From: an uncultured Collinsella sp.
Lineage (GTDB): Bacteria; Actinomycetota; Coriobacteriia; Coriobacteriales; Coriobacteriaceae
Length of the DNA stretch: 35,030 nucleotides
Direction of reading: 5' to 3'
Assembly: GCA_900541045.1 (NCBI GenBank)
Contig: UQID01000025.1
Location: 1 to 35,030 of the forward strand
The position numbers were made by a program, and so were the translations under genes. Under the pieces are notes generated by a model. The model made no database searches. It had not been told where the DNA came from and saw nothing but the letters and a program-made list of their open reading frames with translations. Every line of letters begins with the position of its first letter. Position 1 is the stretch's first letter. This document shows positions 1 to 7,343 of this stretch, piece after piece.

Positions 1-53
1 CGCGATTGGCGAAAATGCGTTGGTGGAAATGGTGAAAATTATATTGACGCTAA

Positions 54-1016
54 CACCTGTTCTTCGACGCGTTCCTCCAGATCCTGGTTCAGGACAAGAA
101 GCGCGGCGTCACGACCGAGGACAAGCTCTTCTATTCGCGCACGTCCAATCTCTTCCAGTCCTACAAGGACTTCATCGGCAGGTACTGCAACGGAGACAAG
201 GACGAGATCCTCGACAGCATGAAGGCGTATGCCGAGGTGTTCGAGTCCGCGTTCGACCCCGGCTACTGCGACGCGGACATCCCCTCCGCTCCCGGCGTCG
301 AGCGCCTGAACGTGCTGATATTCGGCCTCAAGAACTCGACGCTCATCCCGTACGTGCTCTACGTTCGCAAGAACGCGGAGTCTTCGGGCGAGGAATCCGA
401 GGTCTTCGCCCTGCTTGAGAGCTACATCGTCCGCCGAACGCTGGTTCAGGCGACCACGAAGAACTACAACAGGCTGTTCACCTCGCTGATCCTGAACGAG
501 GTGAAGGACGCGGAGACGCTGAGGAAGGCTCTTGAAGCAAACGAAGAGGCGACGACGTACATGCCCGGCGATGACGAGGTTCGAAGGGCGTTCGAGGAAT
601 CGTGTCTGTACAACCTTCAGTCCAAGGGCGTTCTCTATCTGCTGGAAAGCGCCATTCGCCCAGGCATGAGCAGCACGGCCCTGCTCGGGTTCAACCAGTA
701 CACCCTCGAGCACATGATGCCCAAGAAGTGGCGCAACAAATGGGGAGCCCTCGACGATGAGGCTGCCACGCGAAGGGACAGGAAGCTCCTCACGCTCGGC
801 AACCTCGCCATCATCACGCATTCGCTCAACGCCTCCATCCGCGATGCCGATTGGCCCACCAAGAAGCAGGGAAAGGGATACAAGGACGGTCTTGCCCTCT
901 GCGCCGCCGGCCTTGCGACCATGGCCGGCGCCCTGGAGAAGGAGTCTTGGGACGAGGGCGATATCGCCGATCGCGCCGAATGGCTTGCGGACAAGGCGTT
1001 GGAGGTCTGGCGTTAA
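54..1016 (+). CDS. DUF1524 (GmrSD-like) restriction endonuclease, 5'-truncated fragment
   Basis: This is the C-terminal part of a DUF262/DUF1524 protein, a family that includes the type IV restriction enzyme GmrSD, which cuts modified phage DNA. The frame is open from about position 54 to the TAA at 1014-1016. Near the end it has the His-Me-finger signature of DUF1524: EHMMP, with the His codon at 711-713, followed by LGNLAII and a downstream Asn in SLNAS. The N-terminal DUF262 NTPase half is absent. Just upstream this frame has stops (33-35, 45-47, 51-53), while another frame is open, so the gene looks frameshifted or chimeric there. The first in-frame ATG, at 219, lies inside conserved-looking sequence and is unlikely to be a native start. 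It converges with the neighbouring RHH gene, 3 nt apart. As it stands it is probably non-functional. Confidence 0.7.
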   Translation, partial: HLFFDAFLQILVQDKKRGVTTEDKLFYSRTSNLFQSYKDFIGRYCNGDKDEILDSMKAYAEVFESAFDPGYCDADIPSAPGVERLNVLIFGLKNSTLIPYVLYVRKNAESSGEESEVFALLESYIVRRTLVQATTKNYNRLFTSLILNEVKDAETLRKALEANEEATTYMPGDDEVRRAFEESCLYNLQSKGVLYLLESAIRPGMSSTALLGFNQYTLEHMMPKKWRNKWGALDDEAATRRDRKLLTLGNLAIITHSLNASIRDADWPTKKQGKGYKDGLALCAAGLATMAGALEKESWDEGDIADRAEWLADKALEVWR

Positions 1017-1019
1017 ACC

Positions 1020-1445
1020 TTACATGCGCCCCATCTCGAAGATGCTTGCGGTGTCGGAGCCCGCATCCATGACGGATGTTGTCGGCTCTTCCAAATGCGA
1101 GGTTTGCGGTGGCGCTTCCGTCACTGGTGCCTCAACCCCCTCGCCGAGCGCCAGGAAGAACCTCATCACGAGCTCGATCCTCTGCTGCAGGGACTCGCTC
1201 AGCTCGCCGTAGGAGGCCGCCAGCCGTACTTCCTTGGACAACTCCGCCATCGAGTCCTTCAACGCCTTCTGCACGCTTACAGAGGGCCTCACCTCGACCT
1301 GGGTATCGGTGAGCTTGGCGATGATGTAGTCCTGCCTGCTCATGCCGCTCCAGGCTGCCATCTCGCATATGAGCTTGTGCTCCTCGGGCGTGCAGCGAAA
1401 CGCCATCGTCTTGCTGCGCTTGCGGGCGCTGTTCTCGCACGGCAT
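1020..1445 (-). CDS. Ribbon-helix-helix, MobC-like mobilisation accessory protein
   Basis: A 141-residue protein whose N-terminal part (about residues 10-45) reads as a MobC-type ribbon-helix-helix: basic KRSKTMAFRCTPEEHKLI, then AAWSGMSRQDYIIAKL. In mobile elements such proteins bind the transfer origin and help the relaxase, or act as small repressors. The rest is helical, and the C-terminal 35 residues are low-complexity and acidic. The ATG at 1445 is chosen because it lies 6 nt after the integrase stop codon (1451-1453), making it the third gene of a leftward xis-int operon. An upstream extension would run through integrase coding sequence in another frame and look out of place. No relaxase is visible in the window, so a role in mobilisation is inferred from family and context only. 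Confidence 0.6.
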   Translation of the reverse strand: MPCENSARKRSKTMAFRCTPEEHKLICEMAAWSGMSRQDYIIAKLTDTQVEVRPSVSVQKALKDSMAELSKEVRLAASYGELSESLQQRIELVMRFFLALGEGVEAPVTEAPPQTSHLEEPTTSVMDAGSDTASIFEMGRM

Positions 1446-1450
1446 CTTGC

Positions 1451-2521
1451 TTACCCCCTCGCTCCATCGAGCGCGGCGGCCATCTCGTCCTGCTTCGTGG
1501 GGAACAGGTGCGCGTAGCGGTAGGTGATGTCCACCGCCTCGTGGCCCATGCGCTCGGCGATGGCCAGCGCGGAGAAGCCCATCTCGATCAGCAGGCTCAC
1601 GTGGCTGTGGCGTATGTCGTGTATGCGGATGCGCTTCACGCCCGACGCCTTGCACCCGCGCTCCATCTCGTGGGCCAGGAAGTGCTTGGTCACGGCGAAC
1701 AGGCGCTCGTCGGGGGCGACGTCGTCGCGCATCTCGATGAAGTCCGCCATCTCGTCGCGAAGGAAGGCGGGCATGACGATCGTGCGCACGGACTTGGGCG
1801 TCTTGGGGTCGGTCACGGTGTCCACGCCGTGGAGGCTCTGGTACGACTTGTTGATGCGCAGCCGCGAGCTATCCAGCATGAAGTCGGACGGCGTGAGCGC
1901 CAGGAGCTCGCCGCAGCGTATGCCCGTCCAGTACAGCAGCTCGAAGGCGTGGAACGACAGCGGCTTGTCCATGACCGCCTCGCTGAACCTCAGGTACTCG
2001 TCCTTGGTCCAGAACTGCATCTCGCCGCCCTTCTTCGAGCCTATCTTGTCGACCCTGCGCACCGGGTTGTCGGTGAGGCCGTAGTAGCGCTCGGCGTGGT
2101 TGAAGATGGCGTTCAGTTGGTTGTTCACCGTGCGCAGGTACGTCGGCGCCCAGGGCTTCCCGTCGGCGTCCCGGTGCTCGGTGAGCTCGTTTTGCCACCT
2201 GATGAGGTCGATCGGCCTCACGTCGCACATGCGCATGTCTCCGAAGAACGGCACGAGCTTGTCGTTGATGATGTACTCCTTGGTGATCCACGTGTGCTCG
2301 CGTACGCGCGGCTTCACCTCGGAGGCGTACACCTCGACGAACTCGGAGAACGTCATGTCCATGGCCCCGCCGTTAAGGCTCTTGAACTGGCTCTCCCACA
2401 CTGCGGCCTCCACCTCGGAGGAGAAGCCGCGCTTCGTCTTGTGGCGCTTCGAGCCGCGGGCGTCGCGGTAGTAGCACTGCACGTAGAACGTGCCGTTGTT
2501 GCCATCCTTGTACACGGGCAT
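1451..2521 (-). CDS. int: Tyrosine recombinase / integrase
   Basis: A 356-residue phage-type integrase. Residues 1-50 are a basic AP2-like arm-binding domain (GTFYVQCYYRD, KRHKTKRGF). About 56-150 is the SAM-like core-binding domain, and 165-356 is the catalytic domain. The active-site set is complete: R202 in TGIRCGE, K243, H301 and R304 in HDIRHSH, H327 in MGHEAV, and nucleophile Y336 in YRYAHLF. It should catalyse site-specific integration and excision of the element whose edge lies at the guaA 3' end about 1.4 kb away. Its ATG sits 1 nt from the stop of the xis-like gene upstream, so translation is probably coupled. Tn916/ICE integrases are the nearest type by motif style. It looks intact. 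Confidence 0.93.
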   Translation of the reverse strand: MPVYKDGNNGTFYVQCYYRDARGSKRHKTKRGFSSEVEAAVWESQFKSLNGGAMDMTFSEFVEVYASEVKPRVREHTWITKEYIINDKLVPFFGDMRMCDVRPIDLIRWQNELTEHRDADGKPWAPTYLRTVNNQLNAIFNHAERYYGLTDNPVRRVDKIGSKKGGEMQFWTKDEYLRFSEAVMDKPLSFHAFELLYWTGIRCGELLALTPSDFMLDSSRLRINKSYQSLHGVDTVTDPKTPKSVRTIVMPAFLRDEMADFIEMRDDVAPDERLFAVTKHFLAHEMERGCKASGVKRIRIHDIRHSHVSLLIEMGFSALAIAERMGHEAVDITYRYAHLFPTKQDEMAAALDGARG

Positions 2522-2522
2522 G

Positions 2523-2726
2523 TCAGTCCACCTCCGGGAAGTACAGGGCGTCGAAGACGTCGCTCCGGACGCGTCCGCGGATAACCACGCGCCCGCGCGC
2601 CTCCTGCTCGGCGTTTATCTTCCTGATCACCTCGTAGGCGCTGCCTTTCTTGATCCTCAGCAGCTCCGCGACCTCGTCGGCGTCCAGCATGTGCGGCCTC
2701 GGCGTCTTCGCCACCTTCTCGTCCAT
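2523..2726 (-). CDS. Excisionase-like helix-turn-helix protein (Xis / recombination directionality factor)
   Basis: A 67-residue protein with a MerR/excisionase-type winged helix: HMLDADEVAELLRIKKGSAYEVIRKIN, then a wing-like GRVVIRGRV and a second short helix. Small proteins of this kind directly upstream of integrases usually bend attachment-site DNA and favour excision. The ATG at 2726 is preferred because GGAGGA lies a few bases upstream. An in-frame TTG at 2741 would place the start over that ribosome-binding site. The gene is followed 1 nt later by the integrase. Its promoter (TTGACA at 2801-2796, minus strand) has an operator-like GTAC-N6-GTAC in the spacer, so it is probably repressed by the divergent HTH gene. 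It could also be a helix-turn-helix regulator without excisionase activity. Confidence 0.75.
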   Translation of the reverse strand: MDEKVAKTPRPHMLDADEVAELLRIKKGSAYEVIRKINAEQEARGRVVIRGRVRSDVFDALYFPEVD

Positions 2727-2743
2727 GGCTCCTCCAATCAATG

Positions 2744-2826
2744 GCGTACGAATACGTACGGTTTACAGATTCAGAGTAAACGTACGTATCTGTACTGTCA
2801 ATAGAATTGCGTACATTTACGTACGC
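2744..2826. promoter_or_regulatory. Three GTAC-N6-GTAC operators between divergent promoters
   Basis: Three dyad sites share one design, GTAC, six bases, GTAC: O1 at 2746-2759, O2 at 2782-2795 and O3 at 2811-2824. O3 extends to GCGTAC/GTACGC (2809-2826). Centres are 36 and 29 bp apart. O2 fills the spacer of the leftward xis promoter and O3 fills the spacer of the rightward repressor promoter. O1 lies just downstream of the expected leftward start point. The natural reading is binding of the Cro/CI-type protein encoded at 2867, in a lambda-like switch. Binding itself is inferred. Confidence 0.7.
2773..2801 (-). promoter_or_regulatory. Promoter of the xis-int operon
   Basis: On the minus strand a perfect -35, TTGACA (2801-2796), is followed by a 17-bp spacer and a weaker -10, TACTCT (2778-2773). 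The spacer contains operator O2. The start point would fall near 2766, leaving a leader of about 40 nt to the xis ATG. Confidence 0.55.
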
Positions 2827-2835
2827 TGATAAGAT
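2807..2835 (+). promoter_or_regulatory. Promoter of the HTH repressor gene
   Basis: TTGCGT (2807-2812), 17 bp, TAAGAT (2830-2835) fits a sigma-70 promoter. The spacer is occupied by operator O3, which suggests autorepression. The ATG at 2867 follows AGGAGGAG (2854-2861). Confidence 0.45.
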
Positions 2836-2866
2836 GTGCTGATACGTAATTCCAGGAGGAGGGCGC

Positions 2867-3280
2867 ATGTCCGTAGGCAAAAACATAAGGCGGTACCGCA
2901 AGTCGCGCGGCATGACGCAGGCTCAACTCGCCGAGGCCGTCGGCCTGACCGAGGGGGCCGTGCGCCACTACGAGAGCGGCATCCGCGCCGTCAAGCCCGA
3001 GCTGCTCGAGTCCATCTCCGCGGCGCTCGGCGTGTCCGTCAACGCCCTCAAGGACTATGGCGTCGAGACCGCGGGCGACCTCATGTCGCTGCTCGTGCGG
3101 CTCGAGGACTCGTTCGGCATCGTTCCCTCCGCCGACGGCACGGGCCTCTCCCTGAACCCCAAGGCTCCGCACGCGCCCAAAGCCGCGACGGCGATCGAGC
3201 TGTGGGCAGAGAAGCGCGCGCAGCTCGAGAACGGCGAGATCGACGCCGACGAATACGAGGACTGGAAAGCCTCGCTGTAG
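2867..3280 (+). CDS. Cro/CI-family HTH repressor of the mobile element
   Basis: A 137-residue regulator with an N-terminal HTH_3 domain (about residues 5-60): NIRRYRKSRGMTQAQLAEAVGLTEGAVRHYESG, then the fourth helix ELLESISAALGVSVNAL. The C-terminal half has no recognised fold and ends in an acidic helix (ENGEIDADEYEDW). It is divergent from xis-int and separated from it by about 140 bp holding three matched dyads, the layout of an element repressor controlling excision. No peptidase-like (LexA/CI) Ser-Lys cleavage domain is evident, so an induction mechanism by RecA cleavage is not supported. Start chosen by the strong AGGAGGAG just upstream. Confidence 0.8.
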   Translation: MSVGKNIRRYRKSRGMTQAQLAEAVGLTEGAVRHYESGIRAVKPELLESISAALGVSVNALKDYGVETAGDLMSLLVRLEDSFGIVPSADGTGLSLNPKAPHAPKAATAIELWAEKRAQLENGEIDADEYEDWKASL

Positions 3281-3367
3281 CGGCTCCCCGCATTTCGCAA
3301 CCAGCGCAACCGAATCAGGACGCCAAGCTAGGCGGTGAGCGCCGCTCACGCCTGCGTATGTTGAGTT

Positions 3368-3804
3368 TTTACTCCCCATTGCATGCAAAGGCATTTTCGG
3401 CGCACCTGGGGAGTAAATGACGCGGTGGCTTACATGGCGGCACACGGCGGTACCCCGCGGCATTTCCCCTGATTACTCCCGCTTTCCTTGACGCGGTGAG
3501 ATTCTTTACTCCCCATTAACGACCTGGGAAAACGCCGCACAGAGACCGTCAAAAGGCCTATTGAGTTCGATTTGAGTTTCAAAGGACCTAAAACGGCCCC
3601 TTTTCGTTCTCGGGGACAAAAATCGCGCGTCTACTCACTCGGGATAAATCCTTACTCCCATTCCTCCGAATACCGCCCCGTGCCTTGCCGTCTCGAAACA
3701 CGGGGAGTAAATCGCGAAATTGCAGGTGAAAGGGAGTAAATAGCCAAAGAAAAAGCCTCCGTTCCGACGCGGGAACAGAGGCTCGATAATCGGATTTACT
3801 CACC
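3368..3804. repeat. Dispersed 10-bp repeats TTTACTCCCC / GGGGAGTAAA (probable integrase arm sites)
   Basis: The 600-bp gap between the repressor gene and guaA holds at least seven copies of one short motif in both orientations: 3368-3377, 3472-3481, 3505-3514 and 3651-3660 forward; 3408-3417, 3702-3711 and 3731-3740 reverse. An imperfect copy is at 3795-3804. The shared core is TTACTCCC. The guaA stop region (3898-3907) carries a related TACTCCCA. Clustered short repeats beside an attachment site are typical of arm-type binding sites for tyrosine integrases with an N-terminal AP2-like domain. Iterons of a replication origin are the main alternative. No convincing gene lies in this gap. Confidence 0.65.
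3747..3782 (-). terminator. Rho-independent terminator downstream of guaA
   Basis: On the minus strand an 11-bp stem (3782-3772 with 3765-3755, one G-U pair) is followed by TTTTTCTTT. It is about 115 nt past the guaA stop, on the element side of the probable attachment site. Confidence 0.75.
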
Positions 3805-3890
3805 AATGTCGCTGGCGGCTTTGCCGTGACTCTCGTACAAAACGAAACTCAGCAGCACAGTGCGGCACTCAAAAATACAGGTCAGAACCC

Positions 3891-3912
3891 TGTCAGACTA
3901 CTCCCACTCGAT
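3891..3912. other. Probable attachment site at the 3' end of guaA
   Basis: The guaA 3' end, GAGTGGGAGTAG on the coding strand, is a well-known integration target for genomic islands, and an integrase, an xis-like gene and arm-like repeats lie immediately beyond it. The element restores an intact guaA C-terminus (IEWE, stop). The second copy of the core expected at the far end of the element is not in this window, so core boundaries cannot be set here. Confidence 0.5.
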
Positions 3913-5496
3913 GGTCGCGGGCGGCTTGGACGTGATGTCGTAGCACACGCGGTTGGCGCCGGGAACCTCGGCCACGATGCGGCCGGAGATGCGGGCCAGC
4001 ACGTCGTAGGGCAGCTTGGCCCAGTCGGCGGTCATGGCATCGCTGGACTCGACGGCACGCAGGATGATCGGGCGCTGATAGGTGCGCTCGTCGCCCATAA
4101 CGCCGACAGACTTAATGTCGGGCAGGACCGCGAAATACTGCCAGCAGCTGTGCTCGGAGTTGCGCTCGCCGGTCTGCTCAAACAGACGCTGGTTGTAGGC
4201 GTCGAGCTCCTCGCGCACGATGGCGTCGGCGTTCTTGAGGATTTCGAGCTTCTCCTTGTCGACCGCACCGATAATGCGGATGGCCAGACCCGGGCCCGGG
4301 AAGGGCTGACGGAACACGATATGACCCGGCAGGCCGAGCGCCAGACCAAGTGCGCGGACCTCGTCCTTAAAGAAGTGATCGAGCGGCTCGATGAGGTCGA
4401 AGTGCACGCCCTCGGGGAACGGGATTAGGTTGTGATGGCTCTTGATGGTGGCCGTCTTGCCGCCCGTCTTGCGAGCGCCGGACTCGATGATGTCGGGGTA
4501 GATGGTGCCCTGGGCCAGGTACTTGACCGGCTTGCCGTCGGTCTCGAGCTGCTGCGCCACGGCGAAGAACTCTTTCCAGAACTGCGTACCGATGATGCGG
4601 CGCTTCTCCTCGGGCTCGGTCACGCCGGCCAGAAGCTCGGCATAACGGTCCTCGGCGTGGACGTGGATAAAGTCGACGTCAAACTGCTTGGTGAAGACCT
4701 CCTCCACCTGCTCGGGCTCGCCCTTGCGCAGCAGGCCGTGGTTGATGAACACGCAGGTCATCTGCTTGCCCACGGCGCGAGCGCCCAGCGCAGCCACGAC
4801 GGAGGAGTCGACGCCACCGGACAGGGCCAGAATCACGCGGTCGTCGCCGACCTTCTCGCGGAACTCGGCCGTCATGGTCTCGACCAGGTTGTCCATGCTC
4901 CAGTTGGGCTCCAGGCCGCAGATCTCAAACAGGAAATTGCTCAGCAGCTGCTGACCGTACTCGGAGTGCTTGACCTCGGGGTGGAACTGAGTGGTGAAAA
5001 TCTTGCGCTCGACGCACTCCATGGCGGCAACCGGGCACACGTCGGTGCTGGCGGTAACGGTAAAGCCCTCGGGCACCTCGGAAACGGCGTCGCGGTGGCT
5101 CATCCACACGGTCTGCTCCATAGGCGTGGAGTTAAAGAGCTTGGCGCCGGCCGTGCGCGTGATGGTGGCGCGGCCGTACTCGCCCACCTCGGAGTGGCCG
5201 ACCTTGCCGCCGAGCGTCACGGCCGTGATCTGATGGCCGTAGCAAAAGCCCAGGACGGGAAGGCCCAGGTCAAAGATGGCGGGATCGATAGACGGAGCGT
5301 CCTCGGCATACACGGAAGCCGGGCCGCCGGAAAGGATGAGCGCAGAGGCGTTCATCTCGCGAATCTCGTCGGCCGAGATGTCGCAGGGGACGATCTCGGA
5401 ATACACGTTGAGGTCGCGGACGCGACGGGCAATGAGCTGACCGTACTGCGCACCAAAGTCGAGTACGAGGACCTTTGCGGAAGCCTTTTGATCCAT
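3898..5496 (-). CDS. guaA: GMP synthase (glutamine-hydrolysing)
   Basis: Converts XMP to GMP using glutamine nitrogen and ATP, the last step of guanine nucleotide synthesis, in the cytosol. The 532-residue length matches the family. Residues 1-195 are the class I glutaminase with nucleophile C85 in GFCYGHQ and H172/E174 in FHPE. The ATP pyrophosphatase domain follows, with the PP-loop LSGGVDSS (225-232), and the C-terminal dimerisation domain ends in the canonical IEWE. The ATG at 5496 is preferred over an upstream ATG at 5532, because a GAGGGGGA ribosome-binding site precedes it and family proteins start here. The 3' end doubles as the likely integration site of the adjacent mobile element. 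Divergent from the asparaginase gene. Confidence 0.97.
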   Translation of the reverse strand: MDQKASAKVLVLDFGAQYGQLIARRVRDLNVYSEIVPCDISADEIREMNASALILSGGPASVYAEDAPSIDPAIFDLGLPVLGFCYGHQITAVTLGGKVGHSEVGEYGRATITRTAGAKLFNSTPMEQTVWMSHRDAVSEVPEGFTVTASTDVCPVAAMECVERKIFTTQFHPEVKHSEYGQQLLSNFLFEICGLEPNWSMDNLVETMTAEFREKVGDDRVILALSGGVDSSVVAALGARAVGKQMTCVFINHGLLRKGEPEQVEEVFTKQFDVDFIHVHAEDRYAELLAGVTEPEEKRRIIGTQFWKEFFAVAQQLETDGKPVKYLAQGTIYPDIIESGARKTGGKTATIKSHHNLIPFPEGVHFDLIEPLDHFFKDEVRALGLALGLPGHIVFRQPFPGPGLAIRIIGAVDKEKLEILKNADAIVREELDAYNQRLFEQTGERNSEHSCWQYFAVLPDIKSVGVMGDERTYQRPIILRAVESSDAMTADWAKLPYDVLARISGRIVAEVPGANRVCYDITSKPPATIEWE

Positions 5497-5684
5497 GGTT
5501 CCCCCTCTTGTTGGCGGGGAGCCGGTGCCCACCCGCGTTAATGAACGAAAATAACCTCCATAGTGTACACGTTATATGGGGCTTCTCGCCCCTCGCAGCC
5601 ATCAGCGCACGGCAAACGCACGACCTAGGCCCCTATTTGACGGCAATTGAAGTGTTACCGAACGTTACAGATGATGTAATACGT

Positions 5685-5712
5685 TTGAACATTGGACGCC
5701 CTGTGCCACAAT
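5685..5712 (+). promoter_or_regulatory. Putative promoter of the asparaginase gene
   Basis: TTGAAC (5685-5690), 16 bp, CACAAT (5707-5712), giving a leader of about 45 nt before the ATG at 5764. The match to consensus is moderate. The rest of the 267-bp guaA/asparaginase gap shows a small GGGGC-TTCTC-GCCCC hairpin (5578-5592) and no recognisable riboswitch. Confidence 0.35.
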
Positions 5713-5763
5713 ACTGCCGAACGACTCCGCCCTTGCGGCGGCAAATACGATAGGAATACCAGC

Positions 5764-6777
5764 ATGAAGCGCATCCTTCTCATCGCCACGGGCGGCACCA
5801 TCGCATCGACCGAGGACGGCAACGGCCTCTCCCCCGCCCTGACCGGTGAGGAGCTCGCCCAGAGCGTCCCCGAGATCTCGGACCTCTGCGAGCTCGACGT
5901 CGTGCAGCCCATGAACATCGACAGCACCAATATGCGCCCGAGCGACTGGATGCGCATCCGCGATGTCATCGTCGAAGGCTATGCCGATCACGACGGCTTC
6001 GTAGTCCTTCACGGCACCGACACCATGAGCTACACCGCGGCAGCGCTTTCCTATCTGATTCAGGACAGTCCCAAGCCCATCGTACTCACCGGCTCGCAAA
6101 AGCCCATGGGCAACCCCTTTACCGATGCCAAGCTCAACCTGTACCAGAGCCTGCTCTATGCGCTCGACGAGCATTCACACGACGTCTCGATCGTGTTTGG
6201 CGGCGTCGCCATTGCCGGCACGCGCGCCCGCAAGCAGCGCACCATGAGCTTTAACGCGTTCATTAGTGTCAACTATCCGCCCATTGCCTACATCCGCAAC
6301 GACCGCATTGTGCGCAACGGGCTTCACGGCACGCATCAGGGCGAAAACCCGGTGCGTTTCTACGACAGCATCGACCCGCGCGTGTTTGTCCTTAAGCTCA
6401 CGCCCGGCGTGAACCCGGGTATCCTGGACGCCCTGGCCGATAGCTACGACGCCGTGATTCTGGAGACCTTTGGCATTGGCGGTATCCCCGAGTTCGGCGA
6501 GTCCGGCGAATCATTCCAGGAGGCGATTTTCCGCTGGGTCGATTCGGGCCGCACCGTCGTTATGACCACGCAGGTCCCCGAGGAGGGCCTTGACCTGGGT
6601 GTTTATGAGGTCGGCCGTGCCTACGCCGATCATCCGGGCATTCTGCGCGGCGACGACATGACCACCGAAACGCTCGTGGCCAAGACCATGTGGGCGCTCG
6701 GCCAGTCACGCGATGCGGCCGAGATTCAGCGCCTGTTTTACAGCCAAGTCAACCACGACCGTATCCCGATGGCGTAG
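5764..6777 (+). CDS. ansA: L-asparaginase, type I
   Basis: Hydrolyses L-asparagine to aspartate and ammonia. The 337-residue protein has both threonine motifs of the family: ATGGTIAS (residues 8-15, nucleophile T12) and HGTDTM (83-88, with T85/D86), plus the TGSQKPM lysine motif. No signal peptide is present at the N-terminus (MKRILLIATGG), so it is the cytoplasmic type I form and not the periplasmic type II. The ATG at 5764 is preceded by AGGAA with suitable spacing. An in-frame ATG at 5692 lies within the likely promoter and adds residues not typical of the family. It is monocistronic and divergent from guaA. Confidence 0.93.
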   Translation: MKRILLIATGGTIASTEDGNGLSPALTGEELAQSVPEISDLCELDVVQPMNIDSTNMRPSDWMRIRDVIVEGYADHDGFVVLHGTDTMSYTAAALSYLIQDSPKPIVLTGSQKPMGNPFTDAKLNLYQSLLYALDEHSHDVSIVFGGVAIAGTRARKQRTMSFNAFISVNYPPIAYIRNDRIVRNGLHGTHQGENPVRFYDSIDPRVFVLKLTPGVNPGILDALADSYDAVILETFGIGGIPEFGESGESFQEAIFRWVDSGRTVVMTTQVPEEGLDLGVYEVGRAYADHPGILRGDDMTTETLVAKTMWALGQSRDAAEIQRLFYSQVNHDRIPMA

Positions 6778-6832
6778 CTAAAACAAAATCCGCCTCTTTG
6801 GGCCTTGTAGGGCACGTGGTAGCCCTCGGAAC

Positions 6833-7044
6833 GTGCAAAAAGCGGAGTTTTCAGCATCCGCCCCTTCCGGGAACGTTAAAACCGCTGGCTGTAAATTGCC
6901 TTTCGACTCGAAAGACTCGTTCCGCGCGCTTGTTATTCCTCATATTATTGAATTTTGTGGATAATCCAAAACATTACGCGTCGTATTTGTGGCCCCGGCT
7001 GCCGTCAAATTATTGAGGGATGCTGAATACTCGCGTTTTTGCAC
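6833..7044. repeat. Inverted 28-bp repeat pair in the gap after the asparaginase gene
   Basis: The 318-bp gap between 6778 and 7095 has no gene. It contains a 28-bp sequence at 6833-6860 (starting GTGCAAAAA and containing TTCAGCATCC) that recurs in inverse orientation at 7017-7044, matching at 23 of 28 positions by eye. The AT-richer DNA between them carries further weak dyads (for example CCTCA near 6938 and TGAGG near 7014). Identity and function are unknown. Confidence 0.55.
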
Positions 7045-7095
7045 GCCGCCGTCGGGGGGGACCCGTTCAACAAGCGGCAAATCTAGCAAAAAAGG

Positions 7096-7314
7096 CTACT
7101 CGATACCCTCGAGAAGCTCTGACACCGTCATGCCGAGTGCGGGCGCGATCTTAAATAGAACCTTGAGCGTGAAATTTGCCGTTCCATCTTCGATTCTGTC
7201 GAGATAGGGGCGGCTGATTCCTGCTGCCACACAAAAATCGACCTTGGAGATACCAAGGTCCCTGCGCGTCTGCTCGACTCGCTTGCCAAGAATCTGTTTC
7301 GCACGTTCGTCCAT
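7096..7314 (-). CDS. Small Cro/CI-type HTH regulator
   Basis: A 72-residue protein that is almost entirely an HTH_3 domain: helix 1 QILGKRVEQTRRDLG, helix-turn-helix ISKVDFCVAAGISRPYLDRIEDG, then a fourth helix VLFKIAPALGMTVSELLEG. It most likely represses itself and the divergent gene at 7391 by binding the 24-bp perfect palindrome at 7344-7367, centred about 40 bp upstream of its start codon. The ribosome-binding site is weak (no clear AGGAG). HipB-like antitoxins have this size and fold, but the partner is divergent, not co-transcribed, so an antitoxin role is not supported. Confidence 0.8.
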   Translation of the reverse strand: MDERAKQILGKRVEQTRRDLGISKVDFCVAAGISRPYLDRIEDGTANFTLKVLFKIAPALGMTVSELLEGIE

Positions 7315-7343
7315 GCAGCCGAGTTTGAAATGGAGCCGAACAT

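Noticed and set aside
2744..2850. Possible CRISPR-like or tandem repeat because of repeated GTAC words
   Set aside because: The units are short dyads with 29- and 36-bp centre spacing between divergent promoters, as expected for operators; no spacers or cas genes are present.
3588..3806. A 72-codon minus-strand frame in the guaA-proximal gap
   Set aside because: It runs through the dispersed repeats and the terminator and has no domain or ribosome-binding site.
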